Below, piece after piece: positions 18,466-27,179 of a stretch of 52,262 nucleotides of DNA; positions within the stretch are counted from its first letter, which is position 1; each line of letters opens with the position of its first letter. A program made the position numbers and the translations under genes. Under the pieces are notes generated by a model. It worked only from the letters and a program-made list of their open reading frames with translations, was not told the DNA's origin and did no database searches. This stretch comes from CAZOSF01 sp964582415 (lineage in GTDB: Bacteria > Bacteroidota > Bacteroidia > Flavobacteriales > Flavobacteriaceae): assembly GCA_964582415.1 (NCBI GenBank), contig CAZOSF010000009.1, forward strand, positions 1-52,262, read 5' to 3'.

Positions 18466-19239
18466 ATGCGTAAATACAGCATACTATTGATTACTATATT
18501 ATTCTTGGCAGGATGTAAGAGCACCAAGTATACGCATAGAAATATGGCTAGTTCTTCGGTTACCATTTCGAATCTAATCGATGCCCACAAAAAAGCCCTT
18601 CCGGATTTCAAGACCCTTGCTTCACGGGTTCAGGTGCTATATGATGATGGCAGTAAATCGCAATCGATTACGGTGAGTCTACGAATGGAAAGGGATGAAG
18701 TAATATGGGTGAAAGCATCGATTTTAGGAATTACATTAGCTAAGGCCCTCATAACTCCTGAAAAGGTGAGCTATTACGAAACCATTTCAAATACCTATTT
18801 TGAAGGAGATTTTAGTTTGCTAAGTGATTGGTTGGGGACGGAATTGAATTTTGAGAAGGCACAAGCCATCCTTTTGGGCCAATCAATATTTTCTTTAGAT
18901 GATGGTTATATAGTGTCTGTGGCAGGGGATCGATATAAGGTGCAACCCAGAAGGCAACCCCAAGACTTTATCCACTTCCTGTTTCTAAATCCCATGAATT
19001 TCAAAGTGGAATCAGGTTCGCTTTCCCAGCCAAACGAAGGACGATTGTTTTCCATAAACTATGGGGAGTATCAACAGCTGGAAGGCAGTTTTTATCCTAC
19101 CGATATACACATTGATGCCAGCGATGGGGACGAAAAGACGAAAATTTCCGTTACCTATAAAAATATCGACATCAACCCAAGTGTTCGGTTTCCCTTCGAT
19201 ATTCCCGATGGGTTTGAACGCATACGAATTTCCAAATGA
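18466..19239 (+). CDS. DUF4292 lipoprotein
   Basis: A 257-aa lipoprotein with lipobox FLAGCKS. The rest is a beta-rich domain of the LolA/LolB-like type assigned to DUF4292 (segments VSLRMERDEVIWVKASILGI and ISVTYKNIDIN), which may handle lipids or lipoproteins at the envelope; this is inference from fold. A GTG two codons upstream (18460) is also possible, but ATG gives a normal signal peptide. Its stop overlaps the envC-like start (ATGA). Confidence 0.85.
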   Translation: MRKYSILLITILFLAGCKSTKYTHRNMASSSVTISNLIDAHKKALPDFKTLASRVQVLYDDGSKSQSITVSLRMERDEVIWVKASILGITLAKALITPEKVSYYETISNTYFEGDFSLLSDWLGTELNFEKAQAILLGQSIFSLDDGYIVSVAGDRYKVQPRRQPQDFIHFLFLNPMNFKVESGSLSQPNEGRLFSINYGEYQQLEGSFYPTDIHIDASDGDEKTKISVTYKNIDINPSVRFPFDIPDGFERIRISK

Positions 19240-20459
19240 TGATGAGAGGCCTTCTTTTCGTTTTATTTTTTCTGCTATTAGCCCCTACCTTTCAGGCACA
19301 ATCGAAGCGTCAGAAGGAATTGGAAGCTAAACGCCAGGAATTGTTGGAAGAAATTCAAAAAATCAATTCCTTGCTTTTTAAGACCAAGGGCGAGACCAAG
19401 TCGGTTCTTGCACAGGTGGAAGATTTGGATCAACGCATCGCCGCCCGCGAAAACCTCATTCGTGTCACCAATCAACAAGCGAATTTGTTAACACGGGAAA
19501 TCAATGCCAACCTCAGCACTATCGATCAATTAAAGGAGGAGTTGGAGATCCTAAAAGAGGATTATGCCGCAATGATTAGGAAATCCTATAAGAGTAAATC
19601 TCAGCAAAGCAGGGTGATGTTTTTGTTGTCTTCGGAAGATTTTCTTCAAGCTTATAAGCGGATGCAATACATGAAACAGTATACACAGTTTCGAAAAAAG
19701 CAAGGCGAAGAAATTCAAACCAAATCGGAAGAACTCAAGGAGCTAAACACACAACTGATTCAACAGAAGAAAGACAAACAGGTACTCATCGCTGAAAGTC
19801 GGTCGGAGAAAACCAAGTTGGACGAGGAGAAAAAAGCCCAGCAACAGTTAATCGCCACCCTTAAGAAAGAAGAAGGACGTTATGCCAGTCAGATTCGAGA
19901 AAAACAAAAAGAAGCAGATCGAATTGAAAAAGAAATAGATGCCTTGATTAAAGCGGCCATTGCAGAGGCAAATAAAGCCTCAGGAGCCACGAAAACCACT
20001 TCCACGAATACCTTTGCCCTTACGCCGGAAGCAAAGGCCTTAGCAGCCGATTTTAAGAACAACAAGGGCAAGTTGATTTGGCCTGTTGAAAAGGGGAAGG
20101 TTATTACTCAATACGGAAAACGTCCGCACCCTCAATTTCCGAACGTGACCATCAATCATAATGGGGTGGAAATCATAACCGAACCAAATGCTCAAGCACG
20201 AGCTGTTTTCAAAGGGGAAGTACTACAGGTACAACAATTGAAAGGAGCTAACAAAGCCGTTTACATTCGCCACGGGGATTTTATCACTATCTACAGCAAT
20301 CTCGCTACCGTTTCGGTAAAAAAGGGAGATAAGGTAACAACAAAACAGCCCATAGGTACGGTCTTTACACACCCGACTACCGGTAGGGCTGTTTTAAAAT
20401 TCTTCGTCTATCAGAATACCAATAAAATGAATCCTGCCGATTGGGTGTACCGGATGTAA
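19236..20459 (+). CDS. EnvC-type murein hydrolase activator (degenerate M23/LytM)
   Basis: A 407-aa periplasmic protein: signal peptide to about residue 22, a long coiled coil (about 25-250), then a LytM/M23 domain (about 280-407). The zinc/catalytic pattern is eroded: HNGVE in place of HxGxD, YSNL where YAHL is expected, and LKFFVYQ instead of the LHFEV-type histidine strand. This is what EnvC-like activators show: they bind and switch on amidases at the septum instead of cutting. Last gene of the operon; converges with the DUF2892 gene, 3 bp apart. Confidence 0.88.
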   Translation: MMMRGLLFVLFFLLLAPTFQAQSKRQKELEAKRQELLEEIQKINSLLFKTKGETKSVLAQVEDLDQRIAARENLIRVTNQQANLLTREINANLSTIDQLKEELEILKEDYAAMIRKSYKSKSQQSRVMFLLSSEDFLQAYKRMQYMKQYTQFRKKQGEEIQTKSEELKELNTQLIQQKKDKQVLIAESRSEKTKLDEEKKAQQQLIATLKKEEGRYASQIREKQKEADRIEKEIDALIKAAIAEANKASGATKTTSTNTFALTPEAKALAADFKNNKGKLIWPVEKGKVITQYGKRPHPQFPNVTINHNGVEIITEPNAQARAVFKGEVLQVQQLKGANKAVYIRHGDFITIYSNLATVSVKKGDKVTTKQPIGTVFTHPTTGRAVLKFFVYQNTNKMNPADWVYRM

Positions 20460-20462
20460 TCC

Positions 20463-20672
20463 CTAGCAGCAGCTATTCTCATTTGGTTCATTTTCCACCC
20501 CCAAGCGTTTCAAGATAGTATCCATAAGGCACCAGTTGGTGAGGGACGATTGGAAGAGGTTGGCCCCAACAAAGGCCGTAAACCACAACCAATGGATATT
20601 TACATAGATGGCCATGAGCAGGCTAATCAATATGAATGTGCCTGCTACAGCATGGATGATTCGTGTTCTCAT
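20463..20672 (-). CDS. DUF2892 (YgaP-type transmembrane) protein
   Basis: A 69-aa protein with two membrane helices (about 7-25 and 27-46) and the DUF2892 core FVGANLFQSSLTNWCLM, ending in a Cys-Cys pair. In E. coli YgaP this domain anchors a rhodanese to the membrane; stand-alone versions accompany sulfur genes. It is the last gene of the tolC-adaptor-RND-PII operon, 11 bp after the PII-like gene. Confidence 0.85.
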   Translation of the reverse strand: MRTRIIHAVAGTFILISLLMAIYVNIHWLWFTAFVGANLFQSSLTNWCLMDTILKRLGVENEPNENSCC

Positions 20673-20683
20673 AGCAATTTCAA

Positions 20684-20989
20684 TTATATAAAACGTTCAA
20701 TCGGAACAACAATCGCCTTGATGGGATTGTCTGTTTCTAAATGATTATTGAATTCTTCCACGAGTTTAAAAAACACGTCGATTTTTTCTTCTTCTGTAAA
20801 GGAGAAGTAAAGCGTGCTTTCGGCTCCCCCTTTTTCACTAGGGAACCAGCTGGAATTTGCCAAAAAGGAGGGGGCTTCTTTAAAGCCATCGATTTCGGAT
20901 CCGCTAAAACGGTCGATATGACTTTCTTTAAAAAGGCGCCTTGCGTCCCTTTGAAATTCCTCTACTACAGTTACGATGAGTAGTTTCAT
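20684..20989 (-). CDS. PII-like (ferredoxin-fold) protein linked to RND pump
   Basis: A 101-aa soluble protein with the beta-alpha-beta-beta-alpha-beta layout of PII-like proteins: MKLLIVTVVEEF first strand, a central loop containing SWFPSEKGGAE, and the last strand PIKAIVVPIE. The canonical PII T-loop and nucleotide motifs are not visible, so ligand and mode are unknown. The gene overlaps the RND permease stop by 4 bp (ATGA), so the two are made together; similar small proteins (such as DUF3240) follow metal-type RND pumps. Function is inferred from context. Confidence 0.7.
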   Translation of the reverse strand: MKLLIVTVVEEFQRDARRLFKESHIDRFSGSEIDGFKEAPSFLANSSWFPSEKGGAESTLYFSFTEEEKIDVFFKLVEEFNNHLETDNPIKAIVVPIERFI

Positions 20990-23900
20990 TCTTTGTGATT
21001 TTTACGTTCAATTAAGTAGTATACCAACGGAACCACCAGTAGGGTAAGCACCGTGGAAGCAATGGTTCCACCCATCAATGAGATGGCCAAACCTTGGAAA
21101 ATAGGGTCGAATAAAATTACGAAGGCACCGATAACTACGGTTCCCGCTGTAAGCAGAATGGGCGTAGTACGTACGGCACCCGCCTCGATAACGGCTTGTT
21201 TTAATGGAATGCCCTCATTCAACCTCAAATTCACAAAGTCGATGAGTAGTACCGAGTTTCGCACCATAATACCGGCTAGAGCAATCATACCGATGAAAGA
21301 GGTAGCTGTAAAGAAGGCTCCCAGTAACCAGTGCCCCAAGACAATCCCTACCATGGATAGTGGAATTGCCACCATCATTACCACGGGAGCTTTAAAGTTC
21401 TGGAACCAGCCAACGATGAGCATGTAAATAATAACAATAACTCCCAGGAAGGCCATTCCCAAATCCCTAAACACCTCCAAGGTAACTTGCCATTCACCAT
21501 CCCATTTAACGGTGAAGTTGTCTTCGAATTCAGGTTGTTTGATATAGAGTTCGTTCATGTCATAGCCTTCTGGCAATGGGATTTCCATGAGTTTATCGGT
21601 CATGCCCAAAATGGCATATACCGGGCTTTCCAATTCTCCGGCCATATCGGCGGTAACATACACTACACGTTTTTGGTTTTTACGGTAGATGCTTTTATCC
21701 TGAACACCTTCTTCTATCTGAACCAAATCACCCACTGGGATAATGTTTCCGCGTTTTGATTTGATAGGCACACGGGCGATATCTGAAACTTTTGAGCGCT
21801 CTGGTTCGGACAAACTCACCACAATACCTACCTGCTCGGTAGCTGCTTCATCATAAAGATGCGTTACCGGTCTTTCCGATAAGGCCATGTTCAAACTATG
21901 GGTAATTTGCTGAGGGGCAATCCCGTTCAGCATGGCCTTTTCACGATCGATATTAAAGTCATATTCTACCTGATCGGCTTCTACCATCCAATCGATATCC
22001 ACCACATCCGGGGTGTTCTTCAATATGTTTTGAACTTCATTGGCAACTACCATTTGGTGATCATAGTCGGGCCCATATACCTCGGCAACAATGGTTGATA
22101 ATACGGGAGGTCCAGGCGGCACCTCTACCACCTTCACATTAGCACCATATTTAGCAGCAATCTCTTGAATTCTTGGACGAAACGCCTTGGCAAGATCGTG
22201 GGATTGTTCGGTACGATCGTGCTTGTCGGTAAGATTCACTTGAATATCGGCCATATTACTACCACCTCTAAGGTCGTAGTGACGCACTAAACCATTAAAG
22301 GTAATAGGTGCTGAGGTTCCCACGTAGCTCTGGTAATTTACTACCAAAGGTTGGGTAGCCAAATATTGTCCTATTTCTCTGGCAACCACTGCTGTCCTTT
22401 CCAATGTGGTACCCTCGGGCATATCGATAACCACCTGAAACTCATTTTTATTATCGAATGGAAGCATTTTAACGGCTACTGTTTTGGTAAAGAACAGTCC
22501 CACGGAACCAATCAATAAGAAGAAGGTAATCCCCAAAAAGATCCATCTTTTCTTTGGATTGTCGATTAGAGGACGTTCAAATTTATCATATAAGCGATAA
22601 ATAAGAGATTCCTCCATGGTCTTAACGGGTTTATCTTCTTTGTGTTTTTTGTCCTTTTCCCGCAAGAAGATATACCCCAAGTAAGGCGTGATGGTCAAGG
22701 CCACAAACAGCGATAAAAGCATGGCAATAGATGCCCCGATGGGCATCGGAGACATATAAGGCCCCATCAAACCAGATACGAAGGCCATGGGCAGTACCGA
22801 TGCAATTACCGTAAAGGTTGCCAAAATGGTTGGGTTACCAACTTCATTTATCGCGTAAAGGGCAGCCTGTTTGAAAGGCAGGCGCTTCATTTTGAAGTGC
22901 CGGTGCATGTTCTCTGCAATAATGATGGAGTCATCTACTACGATACCAGTTACAAATACCAAGGCAAATAGGGTAATTCGGTTCAAGGTATAATCCAGCA
23001 TATAGTAACTCAACAAGGTTAGCGCAAAGGTGATGGGTACCGAAAGGAAAACTACCAATCCACCTCTCCATCCCATGGCGAGCATTACGACAATGGTAAC
23101 GGCAATAATGGCTCCGATAAGGTGCATTAAGAGTTCAGAAACCTTTTGTGAAGCCGTTTCTCCGTAGTTCCTGGTAATTTCTACATGAACATCATCTGGA
23201 ATCAATGTTTTTTTAAGGTGTTCGATTTTCTCTAGAATCACATCTGAAATTTTCATCGCATCGGCCCCTTTTCTTTTGGCGATGGAAATAGTCACGGCAG
23301 GATATTCGGAGGGATAGTTTTTTCCGTTACCGCTGGCCTGACCAAATCCAAGGCTCACGTAATTTGTGGGAAGTTGGGGACCATCTTCGATCGCCGCGAT
23401 TTGCTTCAGATAGATAGGTTGTTGCCGATGTACACCCACGACCAGATCTCCAACATCTTCGGCCGTTTCCAAAAACCGACCGGTATTTACTAAAAATTCT
23501 GTATCGTTTTTATCAAAACTTCCAGAGGAGAGCTGCTGATTATTGGCACGGATCATTTCCGCCACGGTAAGAAAATCAACCCCGCTGGCCGTCATTTTAT
23601 CCTTATCCAATACCACACGAACCTGGCGGTTCCGACCTCCAATACGTTTGGTTGCCGAAACATCGTTTACCTTCTCAATTTCATGTGTAAGCTCTTGGGC
23701 TAACTGTTTTAATTGATAGTCATCGTAATTTTCACTCCAAAGGGTAAGTGCCAACATGGGTACGTCATCAATGGCACGGGTTTTAACCAAAGGAAAGGTA
23801 ACGCCCTCAGGCATTTGATCCATGTGCTTATTGATCTCATTATAAAGTTTTACAAACGAGCGCTCGATATCTTCCCCAACATAGAACTGAACGATTACCA

Positions 23901-24183
23901 TTCCTTGTTCTTTCATGGAAGTGGAATACACATATTCTACCCCAGGGATATTCGATACCAATTTTTCCAAAGGTTTAATCACTCTAGATTCTACCTCTGT
24001 GGGTGAGGCTCCGGGGTACCCCACAAAGATGTCGGCAATAGGGACATCGATTTGAGGCTCCTCTTCTCGAGGAATCAGGAACGAACTGTATACCCCGATG
24101 ACCATGAATACGACCATCAGCAATACTGTTAGTTTCGACCCTATAAAAGCCTTGGCAATTTTACCTGCTAAACCGTCTTTCAT
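20986..24183 (-). CDS. RND efflux transporter permease
   Basis: A 1065-aa inner-membrane permease of the AcrB/MdtBC type with two repeats of six spans and two large periplasmic loops. The first span is near 16-36; TM4 carries VTGIVVDDSIIIAEN with the proton-relay pair Asp417-Asp418. The heavy-metal (CusA/CzcA) pattern, with its single Asp and Glu, is not present, so substrates are more likely organic or anionic compounds than Cu+. It operates with the adaptor (gap 15 bp) and TolC encoded upstream. The operon has the GTAAC-N4-GTTAC operator in front. Confidence 0.92.
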   Translation of the reverse strand: MKDGLAGKIAKAFIGSKLTVLLMVVFMVIGVYSSFLIPREEEPQIDVPIADIFVGYPGASPTEVESRVIKPLEKLVSNIPGVEYVYSTSMKEQGMVIVQFYVGEDIERSFVKLYNEINKHMDQMPEGVTFPLVKTRAIDDVPMLALTLWSENYDDYQLKQLAQELTHEIEKVNDVSATKRIGGRNRQVRVVLDKDKMTASGVDFLTVAEMIRANNQQLSSGSFDKNDTEFLVNTGRFLETAEDVGDLVVGVHRQQPIYLKQIAAIEDGPQLPTNYVSLGFGQASGNGKNYPSEYPAVTISIAKRKGADAMKISDVILEKIEHLKKTLIPDDVHVEITRNYGETASQKVSELLMHLIGAIIAVTIVVMLAMGWRGGLVVFLSVPITFALTLLSYYMLDYTLNRITLFALVFVTGIVVDDSIIIAENMHRHFKMKRLPFKQAALYAINEVGNPTILATFTVIASVLPMAFVSGLMGPYMSPMPIGASIAMLLSLFVALTITPYLGYIFLREKDKKHKEDKPVKTMEESLIYRLYDKFERPLIDNPKKRWIFLGITFFLLIGSVGLFFTKTVAVKMLPFDNKNEFQVVIDMPEGTTLERTAVVAREIGQYLATQPLVVNYQSYVGTSAPITFNGLVRHYDLRGGSNMADIQVNLTDKHDRTEQSHDLAKAFRPRIQEIAAKYGANVKVVEVPPGPPVLSTIVAEVYGPDYDHQMVVANEVQNILKNTPDVVDIDWMVEADQVEYDFNIDREKAMLNGIAPQQITHSLNMALSERPVTHLYDEAATEQVGIVVSLSEPERSKVSDIARVPIKSKRGNIIPVGDLVQIEEGVQDKSIYRKNQKRVVYVTADMAGELESPVYAILGMTDKLMEIPLPEGYDMNELYIKQPEFEDNFTVKWDGEWQVTLEVFRDLGMAFLGVIVIIYMLIVGWFQNFKAPVVMMVAIPLSMVGIVLGHWLLGAFFTATSFIGMIALAGIMVRNSVLLIDFVNLRLNEGIPLKQAVIEAGAVRTTPILLTAGTVVIGAFVILFDPIFQGLAISLMGGTIASTVLTLLVVPLVYYLIERKNHKE

Positions 24184-24198
24184 ACTATTTCCTCCTTC

Positions 24199-25278
24199 TT
24201 ATTTAATGCTGATTGGAGCACCGTTATACAATTTACCTTCTGCCGAGACGATGTAACGTTCTTCTGGGCTTAGCCCTGAAAGCACTTCTACTTCATTTCC
24301 GAAAGATTTTCCTAAACGTAACCAGCGTAACAGCGCGGTTCCACTCTCACTTACTGTATATATGCCGCTCAATTCGCCTTGATGTACAAGGGCACTTTGT
24401 GGAATGCTAATGGCCCCAGCCGATTTTTTGGAGGCCTTTACCGGAAATTGCACATTTACGTACATTCCAGAGAGTACGGAAGCATCGGTATCAATCAATC
24501 GGATAGTAGCGATATATTGTCCTCCCGTATTTACGGCAGAGGTACTCAATTCGCTAACTTCCCCTTTCAATTGAATCCCTGTTGATTTTACAAGTACCGT
24601 TACGGTATCTCCTTGCTGAATTTTGGTGATTTCACTCTCAGGAACCGAAACCTTTGCTTCGAATTTACTTGGACCTTCCACAGAAATTAGAGGCATGCCC
24701 GGATTGGCCATAGCACCTTTATCCACAAACTTGTTGGTCACAATACCAGAAAATGGCGCACGAATGTTGGTGTAGGCAAACTGCGCCTCAACTTCATTGC
24801 GCATTTGTTGCGCGGCTTCTAGCCTGGCCTTAGCCATTTCCCAACGAGCGGTCATATCGTCCAATTCCTTTTGGGAAGCACTGTTTTCCTGAAATAGGTT
24901 TTGAAAACGCTTATAGTCTTTTTCGGCGTTTTGATAGGCAGCTTTGGCTTCGGTAATGGCTGCATTGGTCTGGGCTCTTTTGGCAGAAAGGTCGGCACTG
25001 TTCAAGCTAACCAATAGCTGGCCTTTGGAAACTTTTTGCCCCACTTTGACAGGGATGCTTTCTACGTACCCCATCATTCGGGTACTCAAGGTGGCGCTGT
25101 TCACCGCTTCAATTGTTCCACTGGCACTCACCCAAGGGCTACTATCTTGAGTGGCTACCGACTGAATGGTTACGGCTACCGGTTGGGCAGCAGTGGTCTT
25201 AGGAGTCGAATCCCCTCCACAGGCAACAGCCAATGCGATAAGAGGAAATATGCTTGCGAGTTTAAGTATCTTTTTCAT
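24199..25278 (-). CDS. RND periplasmic adaptor (membrane fusion protein)
   Basis: A 359-aa adaptor, lipid-anchored via lipobox LAVACGG (Cys20). Barrel-sandwich half-motifs flank a helical hairpin at about 95-165 (coiled coil), followed by the beta-barrel (TNKFVDKGAMANPGMPL) and membrane-proximal domains. It joins the RND permease to the outer-membrane channel. It lies 3 bp behind tolC and 15 bp before the permease gene. Confidence 0.93.
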   Translation of the reverse strand: MKKILKLASIFPLIALAVACGGDSTPKTTAAQPVAVTIQSVATQDSSPWVSASGTIEAVNSATLSTRMMGYVESIPVKVGQKVSKGQLLVSLNSADLSAKRAQTNAAITEAKAAYQNAEKDYKRFQNLFQENSASQKELDDMTARWEMAKARLEAAQQMRNEVEAQFAYTNIRAPFSGIVTNKFVDKGAMANPGMPLISVEGPSKFEAKVSVPESEITKIQQGDTVTVLVKSTGIQLKGEVSELSTSAVNTGGQYIATIRLIDTDASVLSGMYVNVQFPVKASKKSAGAISIPQSALVHQGELSGIYTVSESGTALLRWLRLGKSFGNEVEVLSGLSPEERYIVSAEGKLYNGAPISIK

Positions 25279-25281
25279 AGA

Positions 25282-26580
25282 TTATTTGCTTAAGAATTGA
25301 AGGTACAACTGAGCATAATTGTACCTATAGATGGCGTTATAATATTCTAATTGTTTCTGAGCATATTGTGCTTCTGCAAAAAGCAAGTCGGAAGTACGCT
25401 CAAGACCTTCCTTGTAACGATTCGTGCGGATTCGTAAGGATTCTTTCGACTGATCCTTTGCTAATTCGGCCAATTGCAGTGCGTTCATGGCATCCTGAAG
25501 TCCGAGATTGGCTTGACGGATTTCCATTTCACTTTTCATCTTATACTGATTGAGTTCCAATTGTGATTTCTCGAAACTGGCCTTACTCTTGGATGCTTTT
25601 CCAATTTTCTTCCCACCTTCAAAGAGATTCCAACTAAGTTGGGCACCTACCAAATACCCACTGGCATCGGCTTGGAAAATCTCATCATCATAGAGTTCAT
25701 AACTACCAAAGGCATTCAATCTGGGCAAGAAATTGAATCGGTCTGCTTTGTACATGTTTTCATAGGCCTTGGAAGCAAAACTCATTGCCTGAATGTCTGC
25801 CCGATCTTCTGAAAGACGTGCCAAATCATTTTTTACCGACATCAGCTGTAAAGTATCTGCAGGCTGCCAAGTTGTAAAGGTGTTGTCGCCCAATAATACT
25901 GAAAGGAAGTTGGATGCATTTTGTACATTGCTTTTGGCATATTGTAACTGATTGCTGATTTCACTTGCCCGCACTTGAACGGCTAACAAGTCCGACTTCT
26001 GAAGTAATCCTTGGTCATAACTGTTCAGGGTAATTCGGAGTGTTTCGTCCATGGCCTTCTTGGTTTGTTCCAAAACAGCCACCGTCTTGTGTGCTAATTG
26101 AAGTTGCATATAGGCCTTTTGCGTTTCTAGGGTTACATGTTCTTTCGTGCGTTCCCATTGTAGTTCGCTGGCTTGATACTTGGCTTTTGCAGCTTTGCGC
26201 TGAAGAAACCCATCGAGATTCACCAAAGGTTGCTGTACTTCGATCTTAGTAGCAAAATTATCTACACGATCTGGGTCGTTGAGAAGTGCGGGGTTAAAGT
26301 CGTTCTGGGTAAGAATCTCCTGATTCAATTTTGAACCAAAAGCCATCAACGGATTTGTAGTTGTAATACCTGTATATGAGGCAGTAATGTTCGGCAAAAA
26401 GACCGCCATGGATTGGCGATAGTCTGCCTTAGCCTCTTCCACCGTCGCCCCCATGATCTTAACGGAAGCACCGTTCTCCAAAACTTGGGAAACGGCTTCC
26501 TCCATGGTGATGAGGCGATTTTGCTGGGCCTGGGCTCCCCAAACCGCAACAAAAGCTATTAAAGTTATATAGTGTTTCAT
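25282..26580 (-). CDS. TolC-family outer membrane efflux channel
   Basis: A 432-aa outer-membrane factor with a signal peptide (to about GAQAQQ) and two repeated helical-barrel halves; the segments DGFLQRKAAKAKYQASE and GLLQKSDLLAVQVRASE are typical. First gene of the five-gene pump operon. The start is ATG 26580; an in-frame ATG at 26652 would put the -7 element and the operator inside the coding region and hide the signal peptide, so I reject it. Confidence 0.92.
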   Translation of the reverse strand: MKHYITLIAFVAVWGAQAQQNRLITMEEAVSQVLENGASVKIMGATVEEAKADYRQSMAVFLPNITASYTGITTTNPLMAFGSKLNQEILTQNDFNPALLNDPDRVDNFATKIEVQQPLVNLDGFLQRKAAKAKYQASELQWERTKEHVTLETQKAYMQLQLAHKTVAVLEQTKKAMDETLRITLNSYDQGLLQKSDLLAVQVRASEISNQLQYAKSNVQNASNFLSVLLGDNTFTTWQPADTLQLMSVKNDLARLSEDRADIQAMSFASKAYENMYKADRFNFLPRLNAFGSYELYDDEIFQADASGYLVGAQLSWNLFEGGKKIGKASKSKASFEKSQLELNQYKMKSEMEIRQANLGLQDAMNALQLAELAKDQSKESLRIRTNRYKEGLERTSDLLFAEAQYAQKQLEYYNAIYRYNYAQLYLQFLSK

Positions 26581-26598
26581 GACATTTTCAATTTGGGG

Positions 26599-26643
26599 CA
26601 AATATATGGGGCTGAGAATGGGGGAGTCAGTAACCTTTGTTAC
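26599..26643 (-). promoter_or_regulatory. Crp/Fnr-type operator and promoter of the tolC-RND operon (site A)
   Basis: Palindrome GTAAC-N4-GTTAC at 26630-26643 and, on the minus strand, TATATTTG at 26599-26606, a perfect -7 element. Centre-to-box distance is 30.5 bp; the palindrome edge is 50 bp from the tolC ATG. The same pair recurs at four other places in the island. Confidence 0.75.
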
Positions 26644-26689
26644 CGATTGCAATAGCCTAAAATTCCTATTCTTGCATCGGATATTGCAT

Positions 26690-26697
26690 TACTTTTG
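26690..26697 (+). promoter_or_regulatory. Predicted -7 element for the cysteine-rich membrane protein
   Basis: TACTTTTG, a perfect TAnnTTTG match, 14 bp before the ATG at 26712. It diverges from the tolC promoter; palindrome A would be centred about 67 bp upstream of this start, not a usual class I phase. Confidence 0.5.
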
Positions 26698-26711
26698 CAA
26701 ACCACCAAAGA

Positions 26712-27110
26712 ATGAAATTAACCATTAGACATAGGGTACTTGCCTTTACGGTCTTTTTGATAGCTACCATGCTTTTCAACAGCCTACGTATAAGCTTCAC
26801 GTACTTGCATTACTATATGGATCCAACAGGGTTTATCGAAAAGCTCTGTGAGAACAAAGACAAGCCCGAATTGAAATGTAATGGGAAATGCTATTTGATG
26901 AAGGTGCTTCAGCAAAAGGAGAAGGACAAGCAGCAAAAAGAGGAAGCCGTGGAATACAAAGAGCTCCTTTTGTTTGTGGAGAACTTAGCAGAGGCATCTA
27001 ATATTTGGATGCAGCAAGATGTTGAAACGACCTTACCCATATATAGGAATTTCTACAGTTATTTAAGCAGTACCACCATCAATCCGCCTCCTCAGGAGAG
27101 CTTCGCTTAG
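26712..27110 (+). CDS. Small cysteine-motif membrane protein (metal-related?)
   Basis: A 132-aa protein with one N-terminal membrane span (about 9-32), then the motif CENKDKPELKCNGKCYL with Cys46, Cys56 and Cys60, a Lys/Gln/Glu-rich stretch, and a hydrophilic tail. Proteins with this cysteine pattern occur in Bacteroidota beside TonB receptors and copper genes (from memory); the cysteines suggest metal binding on the periplasmic side. A TonB receptor gene lies 69 bp downstream on the same strand. Function unproven. Confidence 0.7.
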   Translation: MKLTIRHRVLAFTVFLIATMLFNSLRISFTYLHYYMDPTGFIEKLCENKDKPELKCNGKCYLMKVLQQKEKDKQQKEEAVEYKELLLFVENLAEASNIWMQQDVETTLPIYRNFYSYLSSTTINPPPQESFA

Positions 27111-27179
27111 TCAAATAACAATGTAAAACGAATACCCACTTTGGGTGCTTCGCAATTCCTAATTATATACTAGTATACG

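Noticed and set aside
26581..26652. Longer N-terminus of the TolC protein
   Set aside because: The extension covers the TATATTTG box and the GTAAC palindrome and would bury the signal peptide.
26630..26697. Palindrome A as a class I site for the divergent cysteine-rich protein/TonB genes
   Set aside because: Its centre would be near -67 from that start, out of phase with -61.5 or -71.5; left open but not claimed.
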